Shown: positions 1 to 10,587 of the stretch, piece after piece
Numbering within the stretch: the stretch's first letter is position 1
Layout: the number at the start of each line of letters is the position of its first letter
Source of the DNA: Rhododendron vialii
Taxonomy: Eukaryota > Streptophyta > Magnoliopsida > Ericales > Ericaceae
Direction of reading: 5' to 3'
Assembly (NCBI RefSeq): GCF_030253575.1
Contig: NC_080568.1
Span: 5,121,501-5,185,500 of the forward strand
Length of the DNA stretch: 64,000 nt
Position numbers and translations under genes: made by a program
Notes under the pieces: generated by a model
Database searches by the model: none
What the model was told of the DNA's origin: nothing
The model's input: only the letters and a program-made list of their open reading frames with translations

Positions 1-392
1 CTTAGTTGCTCTGTAATTTCAATTAACGATTTTAATACTCCATTGTACAGTAAGAGAATCTGGCAAAATTCTTTAATGTTGGTACGTTGTGATTTGACTA
101 AAATTGACAAAATTTTTGGAATTTTAATGCTTCAAAATGGAAATCTATTTAGAAATCTCAATTCAATATTTTTTTTTATATCTCCAAATTTTCGAGACGT
201 TACAGATTAGTTGGATGATCACACGTTCCATGAGATTGGTGAATGTGATTCTGTATAAATTGTTGTCTATAAACCGTAGAATCACATGTCATGTCTGGCC
301 AAACAATAAAATGGCCCATATGGTACTAAATCAAATGTGGAGAACCCGCGGCCATGTTTGGTTTGAGACTTAGGAAGTTTTTTGGAGTAATA
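1..392. other. AT-rich intergenic sequence
   Basis: I see no gene, motif or recognisable repeat here. The only open frame is a short low-complexity one (137-373) with no family resemblance. Confidence 0.5.
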
Positions 393-722
393 AGAGCATC
401 TCCAACGGGAGATGTCTAAGTTGAGGTGGACAATCAAACAACTAGTTTTGGCATTAAGTCACCATCCAACCATGATGCCTTCTATCATGTCAAAAGTGAG
501 ATGGCTTTGAAGGGAGGTGATATGGGAAATCCAAGTTATCAACTTTAACATCAACCTTCTAGACTGTCAATTTTCAAAAATTGACCATAAGCTTTCAAAG
601 TAATTTGACATAAGGGTTGGAGAGAGAGAGCTTGATGTCAAATTAAAGATGTCAAATTGCCACATAAGCCTTCAATATAATTTGTCATCTCCATTTTTGA
701 CCTCTATGGTTGGAGATGCTCT
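393..722. mobile_element. MITE with AGAGCATCTCC termini
   Basis: The left end reads AGAGCATCTCCAAC and the right end reads GTTGGAGATGCTCT, its exact reverse complement. The interior (330 bp in all) has no coding potential and contains related inner inverted segments. Such GAGCATCTCCAAC termini are common in plant non-autonomous DNA transposons. The flanks read TAA-like on both sides (TA on the left, AAG on the right), so the target duplication and the superfamily are not settled. Confidence 0.6.
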
Positions 723-1400
723 AAGTAGAAAGATAGATAGAAAAATGAGAGTAATAATTGGAGAAAAAAATTTATTGAAGACCGTGCACAGAAAGAGAAT
801 GGTTAGTCTAGAGTCCCAAAACGAACATGGTAATTTCCGGAGGAAAGAAAGATAAAAATGGTTAAAAATTCCATGTTAGTATATACAGTAAGATAATGCA
901 AAATTATTTAATTTTGACTATGAAAATCCCAACCAATCATAAAATTTATAATTCCCTCGTATATATCAATCTTACGGTCAAATTAAAAAAAAAAAAAATC
1001 TTGTTTCCAAGAAAGTAAGAAACGTATGATTTCACAAAATTGTTAAGCGACTCTAGACAATGGCCCACACATTCTTATCACCAGATTCACCACACAGAAC
1101 ACCATGACCGTGTCAAAAAGGGTCAAGAGGCAAAGTCATACAGTCCTTCGATAAAATTTTATTTTTTTCGTTCTCAATTCATGCTTTTTGATATCATTCT
1201 CAATTATTGACCTTGCGAATTTTAGTAGTTCATAAAATTTTGAAGATGCTTACGAGCTTACGCTTTCGTTCACGAACGCATATATCATGTGACTTAGGTT
1301 GTTAAAAAAAAAAAAAGCATTGTTTCTTGAGCATGCATTGAATAATTTCGTGCTACTCACTCAACGATAAAAGGCAGTCAAAATACGATTAGTAAACACA

Positions 1401-2620
1401 GAGGACTGCTATTCCCCCCCCCCCCCCCCCCCCGACACACCCACGCCCGGCCCCACCTCCCTTTCCCAGATTATCCCCCTCTCTCTCTCTCTCGCTCTCT
1501 CTCTCTCTCTTCTTCTCTTTTCTTTCTTTCTTTCTTTACAGTTTTTTTTCTTTTTTTCTTTTTTTTTTTCTTTTTATTTCCGGTTTGGTTTTTTTTTTTT
1601 TTTTTCATTTTATTTCCTTTTCTTTCTTTCCATTTTGAATTTTTTTTTTCTCTTTAATAATACGTTCAAGTCTAATTCTAGACTTTGTAAAGTAATTGAG
1701 AGAAAAAAAAGTGTTTCAATTGATTATGTTTATCCGACTGTTTTTTTTATTTTTATCCTTTATAGATTAAAAAATATAATTACAAAAATAAGTGTTTCAA
1801 TTTTCAATCCGTTTGAACCGGTGCAAAGTTGTTATTTTTCTGATCATTTCATCTTAAATGGTTATAATAAATTTTTGGCTCTAAGACCTTTCAATGGACA
1901 CCCTAAGAGAGTTTTGAAACTAAATAATAAGTCTTAGGGTGTTTGTTGAAAAGCCTTAAATCAAAAAATTCATTATGACTATTTAGTTAAAAAAAAGTAA
2001 TCCTAAATATAACATTTGTATTCTGGATTAGTATGTCGTTTGCAAAATACATTTCGTAATTAGTTCCCGAATACTAATTGTAATCTTAATAAATTTTTTG
2101 CTTCACGGCCTTTCAACGAGCACCGTAAGACTTATTATTTAGTTTCAGGACTCTCTTAGGGTGTTCATTGAAAGGCTTTGGAGCCAAAAATTTATTACGA
2201 CAATTTAGGATGAAATGATCAAAAAAATAACATCTCTGCACTGGTTCAAACGGATTGAAAATTGAAACACTTATTTTCGTAACTATATTTTTTAATCTAT
2301 AAAGGATAAAAAAAGAAAAATAAAACAGTCCGATAAACATGATCAATTGAAACATTTTTTTTTCTCAATTACTTTACAAAGCCTAGAATTAGACTTGAAC
2401 CTATTATTAAAGAGAAAAAAAAATTCAAATAGGAAAGAAAGAAAATGAAATAAAATGAAAAAAAAAACTGGAAAAGAAAAAGAAAAAAGAAGAAGAAAAG
2501 AAGCAAACGTAGAAAGAAAGAAAAGGGAGGGAGAGAGAGAGAGAAAGAGAGAGAGAGAGGGTAATCCGGGAAAAAGGGTGGTGGGGCCGGGGGTGTGTGT
2601 CAGGGGGAGTAGCAATTTTC
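1401..2620. mobile_element. 1.2-kb foldback TIR element, 9-bp TSD (Mutator-like)
   Basis: The element is a near-complete inverted repeat. The left arm is about 1401-1937 and the right arm about 2130-2620. Both arms hold a mirrored C/G tract, a CT/GA tract, a T/A tract and a segment around AAACTAAATAATAAGTCTTA. A 20-C run sits at 1414-1433. The target duplication GTAAACACA is perfect at 1392-1400 and 2621-2629. The 9-bp duplication and long inverted arms suggest a non-autonomous Mutator-like (foldback MULE) element. Block B has no such insertion at the homologous place (about 20760), which gives an empty site. Open frames at 1635-1937 and 2113-2355 are the two arms read in mirror and are not genes. 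Confidence 0.85.
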
Positions 2621-2970
2621 GTAAACACAGTACGCCTTTGCGGGCCATATTCAGACTGCGATGCATCAAAGTCATTTATATTTTGTCAAAAAGAGGATCA
2701 ATCTTTCGTTAAACTCCAAACAAATCCACACCACTTGAGAGAAAGTGCCAAACATAGCAAGTTGACTACAATTCTTTCTTTCTTTTTTTCCCAATATTGT
2801 ATATATTGGCAAGGCCGTGAGAGTTAGCGGGAAGTCGGTAAATTAATCTAAATTGGATTTTAAAGACTATCTATAGACTTAATCTCAAATGTTCATAACG
2901 AGAGTCGAATTCTGGTCTCCCACATGAAAAAGACTAGGAGATGTCAGCTGTGGACAGTTGACCACAAGTA

Positions 2971-3390
2971 GGGGTGTAAACAAGCCAAGCCTAATTGAAT
3001 ATTGGCATGTTCGAGCTTAACTCGATCACAAAATTGGTCTGGCTTGAGCTCTGCTCGAGTTTGAATCGAGCAGGAAAATCTCGGCTCAAGCTCGGCTCAT
3101 TAGTATTCGGTGTGGAATAAAAAAGCCGGCTCGGCTCGAATTAGAGTTTGAATTCGTCAATTTTTCAGCCTTAATATTAAAAAATTAGCTAAACGAGCCT
3201 AGTCGAATCGAATATTGGCATGTTTGAGCGGAGTCAAGCCAAACCTATATATTTCGAGCCAAGACAAACCTGGTCAAGCCGAGCCCTACTAGGTTCAAGC
3301 TTGGCACGTTTATCAAACGCGCTGCAAAATCAAGCTCGAGCTCGCTCATTTATCTTTCGAACCTAGCCCTTACCGGGCCCTTACCACAAG
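2971..3390. repeat. GCTCGAG-rich degenerate repeat with one hAT-like end
   Basis: The segment starts TAGGGGTGTAAAC, a typical plant hAT-type end, and continues with many imperfect GAGCTCGGCTCGAG-like words. I could not find the matching right terminus, so it may be truncated or rearranged. Similar word use occurs near 21040-21130 and 48950-49150. It lies inside block A, between sequences shared with block B (about 2765 and 3387). Confidence 0.45.
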
Positions 3391-3812
3391 TCAATGGACT
3401 ATTTCATCTCATTGGTCGATTTTGTCGACATCCTTTTTTTGACTGTTCTACTGTCCCTGACCTAAAATTTAATTTTTTGACTGTTCATACTGTACCTGAC
3501 CTAAAATTCAATGTTTGGTACACCCAATTTTTGTTTTATCCAACGCACAATTTGCATTCATTCAATAAAAGTCCTCATGTATTACAATAATATTCATATG
3601 AATACAGAGATATGGAGTTATGACCAAGCTCGATACTCTAACGATTTATAATAAATTTAAAGAGACGAGTTTATGTCTAAATTCTAAATGCGAGTCTCAA
3701 ACTCTCTACTTCTTTTAGAAAATGCCAAGCAATCACTAGGCTCTAGCCCACAGGTGTAAAATAATTGGAGATTTGAAGCCTCTTCCTCGTCCCCACTGGC
3801 GTAGCTAGCTTA

Positions 3813-4568
3813 GGCTCCCTTCCGGAAACAAAATAAGAATTATTTTTTGTGTAATAAGAAGGTTTGTTTCTGAAAATAAGAAGGGTGATACTTATTTTGG
3901 AAGAATTTGTATAGGTACCGACCGGCCAGGGAGGGAAATCGTACCGGTGGCCGTGCCGGGCCGTCTCCGGCCACCGGACGGCCGATCCAAACCGTCCAAA
4001 AATTCTAAAAAAAAAGAAGGGGGTCAATGCGGGAATCAATGGCATCCGAGGTGTGTAGGGTGCTTGATCTGAGCACCCATTTTCTGTGTAGGGTGCTTGA
4101 ACATATATACACGGAAAAGGGGTGCTCGGATCAAGCACTCTACACACCTCGGATGCCGTTGATTCCCGCATAGGCCCCCTCGGTTTTTTTTTTAGAATAT
4201 TTGGACGGCTCGGATCGGCCGTCCGGTGGCCAGAGACGGCCCAGCGAGGCTGCCAGTACGATTTCCCTCCGCCGGCGCCCATTATCATAGCAACAGTCTT
4301 ATTTTTTGTATAAGGCAACTTCAAGCTCAAAAATCATGTGTTTACGCAAATAATTTTCTTACCACTATGGATCTTGTTTAATAGATCTCATTGAGATTTT
4401 TAATACGGTGCAAAAAAAATTGATTTTTTTTTTCATTTACATTATTTTTGAGTTTGAAAATATGGAATGAACTTTTTATTTGGGTTTTGTGGAATGCCCT
4501 TCTTATTTTTGAATAAGAAGTGGCAAAATAAGTACTTATTTTTTTAAGAAGGTTTTCGGAACGGAGCC
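3813..4568. mobile_element. Harbinger/Tourist-type MITE, TTA target site
   Basis: The ends are GGCTCCCTTCCGGAAA (left) and the reverse complement of GGCTCCGTTCCGAAAA (right). They are flanked by TTA at 3810-3812 and 4569-4571. A 3-bp TTA duplication with GGC-starting termini is the pattern of PIF/Harbinger (Tourist-like) MITEs. The homologous place in block B (about 22340-22355) reads straight through from the CCCCACT side to ACCCCATCCACTC, so it is an empty site. The interior carries a second, nested inverted repeat (3909-4276). Confidence 0.75.
3909..4276. mobile_element. Foldback element nested in the Harbinger-type MITE
   Basis: Arms of about 160-170 bp face each other. The left arm is 3909-4080 and the right is 4117-4276. 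Both include AGGGAGGGAAATCGTAC, GGACGGCCGATCC and a segment around GATGCC(A/G)TTGATTCCCGCA. Its target duplication was not resolved. It disrupts the host MITE, which suggests a later arrival. Confidence 0.6.
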
Positions 4569-4850
4569 TTACCCCATCCACTCAACTCTACTTCTATGAC
4601 TCTAAAGCGCTACGTGACGTTGTTTCAAACTTTTTTCTTACACATTTGTGTGAGTTTCACACTTTGTAGTAGAGACCAAACGAATGTGTGATCAAAAAAG
4701 AGTTTGAGATACAACGTGATGATATTTCAAAAATATTGAATAATTTTTCCCTTATCTCTGGTGGGACCCGTCCTGTTTTCCTACACTGTTCCCCAGTTGA
4801 CAAATCATTCCCTCTTAGTTTTCATTTGCTATAATTCCCTTTCGTTTATA

Positions 4851-5089
4851 TTCCATCCGTCTCAATTTGTTTGTTCATCTTTTGGAATTCAACTTTTTAA
4901 GGAAACATATAATTACACCTATAAATATTTAACTTTCCAACATTTATCCTTTGAACTTTTTTAAAAATTTACTTTATTTAAAAAAAGAAAGGGCAAAAAA
5001 GACATTTAATTCATTAAAAAGTCAAATGGACAAACATTTTGAAACATTAAAAAGTCAAAAAGTGGACAAACAAATCGGGACGGAGGGAG
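4851..5089. mobile_element. Stowaway-like MITE
   Basis: The left end TTCCATCCGTCTCAATTTG and the right end ATCGGGACGGAGGGAG are diverged forms of the CTCCCTCCGTCCC terminus typical of Stowaway (Tc1/mariner-type) MITEs. The left flank is TA. The right boundary is approximate. Confidence 0.55.
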
Positions 5090-5092
5090 CAA

Positions 5093-5957
5093 AGTTCTGA
5101 ATACCGTTTCGGACAGAGTACCGGTTTTCTTATTAGTACGGTACGTACCGGTACCGGTCAGGTACCGAGTATCGTTTCAAATTTACCGCAACTACAATTA
5201 TATATAATTATAACTCAATTTTTTTCCATACTATGTAATTCATTTTATAATAAAAATATACATAAGACAATAAAATTCACATAATTTCCTCTTCCTAACA
5301 AACTTAGAAATCCATTTCTTCTCTTCCTTTTTTCAATCGAAAAATTACTCCACTTCCATTCTCAAACCATGTGCTGTAAACCACTGATTTTGTACACATA
5401 AAAGAAAATCCACAGCTTTTGTAACTTTTCGGAAAGGTCTTTTCCCAATCCAACTCTCTCTCTCCCCCTCCCTCCTCAGACAAATGAAAAACCCAGATGA
5501 ACACCCGCCTGAGGCTTCCTCTCTCTCTTAATACTTACAGTCTTACACCACTCCATTTTCCTTAACCAGTGGGAAGATCTAATTTCATCACCCTTCCCTT
5601 TTATTCTCCAAGTGGGTTGTATTCTGTATTATTGAGAGGAATTCCAATGGAAAGATCTATGTAAGTAATCACTTCCAACCATGGTCGATCCTAGGATAAG
5701 CTGGAGAACACCACGAGGAGCCACTTTTTTTTTCAATCTCCTCTTTTCTCTTTTTTTTTTTCCCTTCTATTTCTCCATTTTCTCCAGCCATGGTCCTGTT
5801 TTGCAAAATTCCGGCCAAAATCGCCGGTAACATCATCTTGGCCGGTATTTTCCGGTAAGGTCCGGTATTGGAACCGGAACGGTATTAAAGGGTTACGGTA
5901 TCATTTTTCTGTCAAACCGGTACGTACCAGCCGGTACGGAATGATATTCATAACTAT
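5093..5957. repeat. TACCGG-rich element with inverted ends
   Basis: The left end reads AGTTCTGAATACCGTTTCGG. The right end, reverse-complemented, reads TAGTTATGAATATCATTCCG. Both ends hold many copies of GTACCGG-like words, and the middle (about 5200-5800) is AT- and pyrimidine-rich. It looks like a diverged non-autonomous TIR element. No target duplication was visible. Confidence 0.45.
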
Positions 5958-5983
5958 GGAAGGGAGAAGTACGCGTTCTTTTA

Positions 5984-6107
5984 AGGAAATGATATTGGCA
6001 CTCCAAGAATTGATGCATGCACTCCAAAATTAGTGTAATTTCAAAGCCACTTTTCTTTACGTTTTGGAGTGTCTGCATCAATTTTTGGAGTGCCAATATC
6101 ATTTCCC
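5984..6107. mobile_element. 124-bp hairpin MITE, 8-bp TSD
   Basis: Arms of about 45 bp start AGGAAATGATATTGGCACTC and end in the inverted sequence, with a short loop. TTCTTTTA flanks it perfectly at 5976-5983 and 6108-6115. An 8-bp duplication fits hAT-type transposition. It sits about 660 bp upstream of the first CRK gene, and a transcript would fold into a long hairpin. Confidence 0.75.
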
Positions 6108-6769
6108 TTCTTTTACTCTTAACTTAATTTATTTTTTCCCCTTTCGGAATTTAAATAAAAATAGGTTAAGTTCATCCACTCTTCTAAACTTAAACTTAAT
6201 TGCCTAACATACACAATTACAATATAAGTTAAGTTTAAGGATGGAAAATAAGTTAAATTAAAAGAATGGACTGAATTAAAAAATATATTAAATTAAATTT
6301 AAGTTAAGTGTAAAAGAACACAACCTTATCAAATCCAAGTGAAATTTTTCAATAGTCAGGGAGCACCGCACCGCACGTGGTGTTCCACATAAATCCACGA
6401 CCACATTCTTCTAGGGATCATGATTAAATATATAGACCCACATGAATGTGTGGTTCTGAAGTGTTCTGGAGCACCACGTGGCGTTGCTCTAGACTACTCA
6501 ACTTCTGTTCGGTTCCCATCTTTGAAAAATATTTTTGATATAATAAATGAAAAGAAATAGGTGGAGTAAATTATTAAAAAAAACGTGAGAAAAATGGGTT
6601 TCTCAGGAGACCAAACAAAGGCTGAATAATTACTCCAAATCCATGCCAGTCTCTCCCTTAACCATACATACATCAATTTTTCTCAACCAATCTCTCTCTC
6701 TCTCCACAAATAACCCATTAACCAAAGACTACCCATATCCTGAAAACCCACTCCAATTCCTTCATATAA

Positions 6770-9700
6770 ATGGCCTTTCCACTACTCTTCACACTAATAC
6801 TGCTCTCCTTACGGACAAAACTCTCCCTATGCGACCCAAGGGCCACAGAAGCAGCTCGAATCTGCACCGACACAAGCGCAGCGGAGTCCGATCGGCGAGT
6901 CTTTGTGGCGAACTTCTTGGCCGCCGTCGACGCCATGAGCGCTCAGGTCGCCACCCAAGGCTATGGCAGCGCCGTCAATGGGTCCGGGAATACGACCGTT
7001 TACTTCCTTGGCGAGTGCATGAAGGACTTATCAAGAAACGATTGTGATCATTGCTTTGCCCAAATCAAGATCAGGATCCTGAGCTGTTTGGCTTTCCAGA
7101 CGTTGATTCGCGGTGGGAGAATTTCCTATGATGGGTGTTATATCAGGTACGTACGTGAGGACGGATAAACCGTGCGACAGCTGGACCCATGTTCCAAATT
7201 TTTATTAGAATCATGCTCATTTTTCCATTGTGTTTGCTAATAAATCTTCGAACTTCTTTGAATTGTCAAGTAATCAAATTTCAATAAAGTCAGCCCGCCC
7301 AGCATCCTTTTGAAGAAAAAACAACACCCTTGAAAATGTTGTGAATGCTCGCCCGCTCAAAACCCTTCATTTTTTGGTGAATGTTCGCCCGCTCAACCTT
7401 GAATTTCTACGTCCATCCCTGCAGGTACGATGAGTACATGTTCTTCAATGAGAGTTTGAGTGCGGTGAATAGGACTGTTTGCGGGAGTGTTGATTTTGGT
7501 GGGAATAAGACTTTGTTTGGGGAAAATGTTGTTGATTTGGTGAGGAATTTGAGCGTTGAAGCTCCAAACAATGATGGGTTCTTTGTGGGTTCTGGGACTA
7601 CTGGGAATTTATCTGTCTATGGCTTGGCTCAGTGTTGGGAATTTGTGAATAGGAGTGGTTGTGGGGACTGTTTGGCAAATGCGGTTTCCCAGATTGGGTC
7701 ATGCCTCTCTATGGAAGATGGAAGGGTTGTGAATTCTGGCTGCTATATGAGATATTCTACATCCAAGTTCTACTATAATGATTCTTCGACCAATCCCCCG
7801 CCTGGAAAAGGAGGTGAGTTGGGTTTGTTGAATTCTTGTTTCCTTTTTCCTTGTATCATCTTGATTTGAGGGTGTTTTGCTACTCAGAATTTGATTGGAA
7901 TGGAGAACTAGAAAACAAACGGGGAACAATTGCAAAAAGAAAGACTTCAACCCAACACCTAACGTGAACTCTGATACCATGTTAAGTTACTAATTGTCCC
8001 AAAAACTTAAGCTGTTAAGAGCTATCGAGCAATATAGTAGTGAGATTTTGCCATGGTTATGCAAACAGGAATGCGTGTTATGATTGTGTTTCTGCATTTT
8101 GTCAAATAACTTCTTGGTTTTTTGCTATGAATTGACACAACCTAATTTTGTTCATAATCAGGCGGCAATCGCTTAGCTGTTATTCTGGCTGCAACATCAG
8201 CTGGTGTAGCTTTACTGCTGATTGCAGCGACAATATCTTTCTTTGCGCGAAAGAAACGTGTGAAGAAGAGGAGAGGTGTCTAAATGGTGGTTTAATTTAT
8301 ACAAGTTTCTCCTCTATTGTTTAACATAGAACTTGCACTGATCTTTGTATTTTGTTACAGAAAGGAAGCAATTAGGTGCTCTGCTGGTCTCTGTTAACAA
8401 GTCGAGGCTCAATTTCTCATACGAAACACTTGAACATGCCACAAACTACTTTAGCAATTCCAACAAGCTTGGTCAAGGAGGATCTGGTTCAGTTTACAAA
8501 GTAGTTTCATATTTCCCTTTCCGCCAATTTCTTCTGCTAAGTCAAGAATCGTTCCATACATGTAGATTAACTGAGGCTGTTTCTCTGCTTCAAATAGGGG
8601 ATTCTGCCGGATGGACAGATTGTTGCGGTTAAGAGGCTTTTCTTCAACACAAGACAATGGGTGGATCATTTCTTCAATGAAGTCAATCTGATAAGCGAGA
8701 TTGACCACAAAAATCTTGTAAAGCTGTTGGGATGCAGCATTACAGGCCCCGAAAGCCTTCTTGTTTATGAATTCGTCGCGAATCAAAGCGTTCATGACCA
8801 CCTCTTCGGTTGTTCTCCCATCTATGCTTTTCTGCTTCAATATATAAATCTTTGTTTCTGTTTTCCCTTTTCAATTACATAAACTAACGAGTTCTTTTGA
8901 TTTAATTCAGTTAACAAAAATGTTCAGCCACTAACGTGGGAAGAGAGGTATAAGATTATATTGGGTACGGCTGAGGGGTTGGCCTATCTTCATGAGGAAT
9001 CGAACTTGAGAATCATACACAGAGATATAAAGTTGAGCAATGTGCTTCTTGACGACGACTTCTCTCCAAAAATTGCTGATTTTGGGCTTGCTCGATTGTT
9101 TCCAGAAGATAAGACCCATATCAGCACTGCCATTGCTGGCACACTGTAAGTTCCATCACCTTGGCTTTCTTAATCAATTAGCCAACCATGATAGCAAACA
9201 AGACTGGCCTAGTTAAAAATTGAATGTTTTTCAACAAAAAAACTCCCCGGGAATCGTAGTTCTTTTGGATCGAGATCAATCGGAAAGACATTGCACGCAT
9301 GATAGGCATGGCCGGCTCTGGGCTAAGGCCCATGAGGCGCAAGCCTTAAGCCCCTCAAAATGTCAAAAAACTAAGGTCTCCACTTATTTTTAGCACCTAG
9401 TATATATGTGTTGCTATAGGCCTCATTTTTAACCCATGAATATGTTTCACATAAAACCCAATGACCAGTAAAAATGGAACGGGGAAAAAACAAAAAGCGA
9501 GAATAAAGTTGGATCATGGGACCTCAAGATTGATGATCTCTGGGAAAATTATTCAGTGTGGTGAATGCATCATTCACACGGATGCATCTTTTTCCCTTAA
9601 ATGTTAATTCTTATAGCAAACAAACCCAACGAACTGACGAAAAAGGAATTACATGTTAAGTGATAGGATATTAAGGGCCTCATTTTCGAAGATCATCTTA

Positions 9701-10587
9701 GGCCTCCGAAATCTCAGAGCCGGCCCTGATGATGGGGACTAATACCACAAGACGATTCCATATGGTCAACAATTGGTTTAGGGGAAAAGTCTTACCATTC
9801 TCATGCTTTTGCCTGAACATTTATGAGCTAAATCATTGTTTTAGGCAGTATTTTCAACGGGAAAGTAATAAATTCATTGAATCTTATCTTGGGTTATGTT
9901 GGGAAGATATTCATCGCTGGATATTCCACCTCATGCCTATCTAGCATTTGTTGTGTTTCCATTTATAAATCAATTGAATTCACGTCTGCAATTGAATTCA
10001 CGTCTGCAGAGGTTACATGGCTCCTGAGTACATAGTCCATGGCAAATTGACCGAAAAGGCAGATGTGTACAGCTTTGGTGTTCTTGTGATGGAAGTTGTC
10101 TCTGGAAAGAAGAACATCTCATTCGCTCAGAGTGCACACTCTCTCCTACAAATGGTACCTCTATTTGCTTGACATATTTCATTTATTTCCTAGTCTTAGA
10201 ACCCCCGTACGTTGTGAGATACTAGCTACTTTGTTTTTCAATTTTCCATAGGCGTGGAACCTCTACCGATTGGGGATGCCATGCGAAGCAGTTGATCCAT
10301 CGCTGCAGGGTAAGTTCGAGGAAGAAGAGGCCCGTAAATTACTTCAAATCGGTCTACTTTGCGTACAAGCGTCTGCAGAACTCCGTCCGTCTATGTCTAT
10401 GGTGGTGAAAATGATGAAGGATAACCACGACATTCCTCAGCCGACACAGCCACCATTTCTGATTGCTGGTAGCGCGGAATCTAGTACTCAATTTGCTCAA
10501 TCAAGAACTAGTCACTCTCGGCCTGCGTCTCACAACACCCAGTCTTCGGGGAATAACATTTCAGAAATCTTTATTCAGCCTAGATAA
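6770..10587 (+). CDS. CRK3: Cysteine-rich receptor-like protein kinase (CRK3-type), copy 1
   Basis: Eight exons: 6770-7146, 7425-7813, 8162-8275, 8361-8500, 8598-8808, 8911-9145, 10010-10154, 10252-10587 (1947 nt, 648 aa), all GT-AG and in frame. The protein is a plasma-membrane receptor-like kinase. A signal peptide ([14 protein letters not shown]) is followed by two DUF26/Gnk2 domains with C-x8-C-x2-C motifs ([13 protein letters not shown] and [13 protein letters not shown]), a transmembrane helix at about 261-281 with a KKRVKKRR stop-transfer, and a Ser/Thr kinase. The kinase has the G-loop [12 protein letters not shown] (K352), HRD (D449), DFG (D467) and YMAPEY, so it should be active. 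The GQGGSGSV loop and the [15 protein letters not shown] segment point to CRK2/CRK3 of Arabidopsis. Known CRKs act in redox, immune and stress signalling; the ligand is unknown. The partner copy is at 22638-28826. Confidence 0.93.
9308..9727. mobile_element. TIR element in CRK copy 1 intron 6
   Basis: The ends GGCCGGCTCTG and CAGAGCCGGCC are inverted, and the flanking words (AAGGCCCATGAGGC and GGCCTCCGAAATC) are also partly inverted. The intron is 864 bp here but only 76 bp in the second CRK copy, so this sequence and its flanks are a later insertion. No clean target duplication was found. Confidence 0.55.
9973..10008 (+). repeat. 18-bp tandem repeat at the intron 6 splice acceptor
   Basis: ATTGAATTCACGTCTGCA occurs twice in direct succession. 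Only the second copy is followed by G, so only it makes the CAG acceptor used for exon 7 at 10010. The other CRK copy has a single CTGCAG acceptor. Confidence 0.8.

Noticed and set aside
1635..2355. Two similar hypothetical proteins on opposite strands
   Set aside because: They are the mirrored arms of the foldback element at 1401-2620 and not conserved genes.
7147..7168. Extension of CRK copy 1 exon 1 to a stop (YVREDG)
   Set aside because: The GT donor at 7147 and the matching junction in copy 2 show that this is intron.
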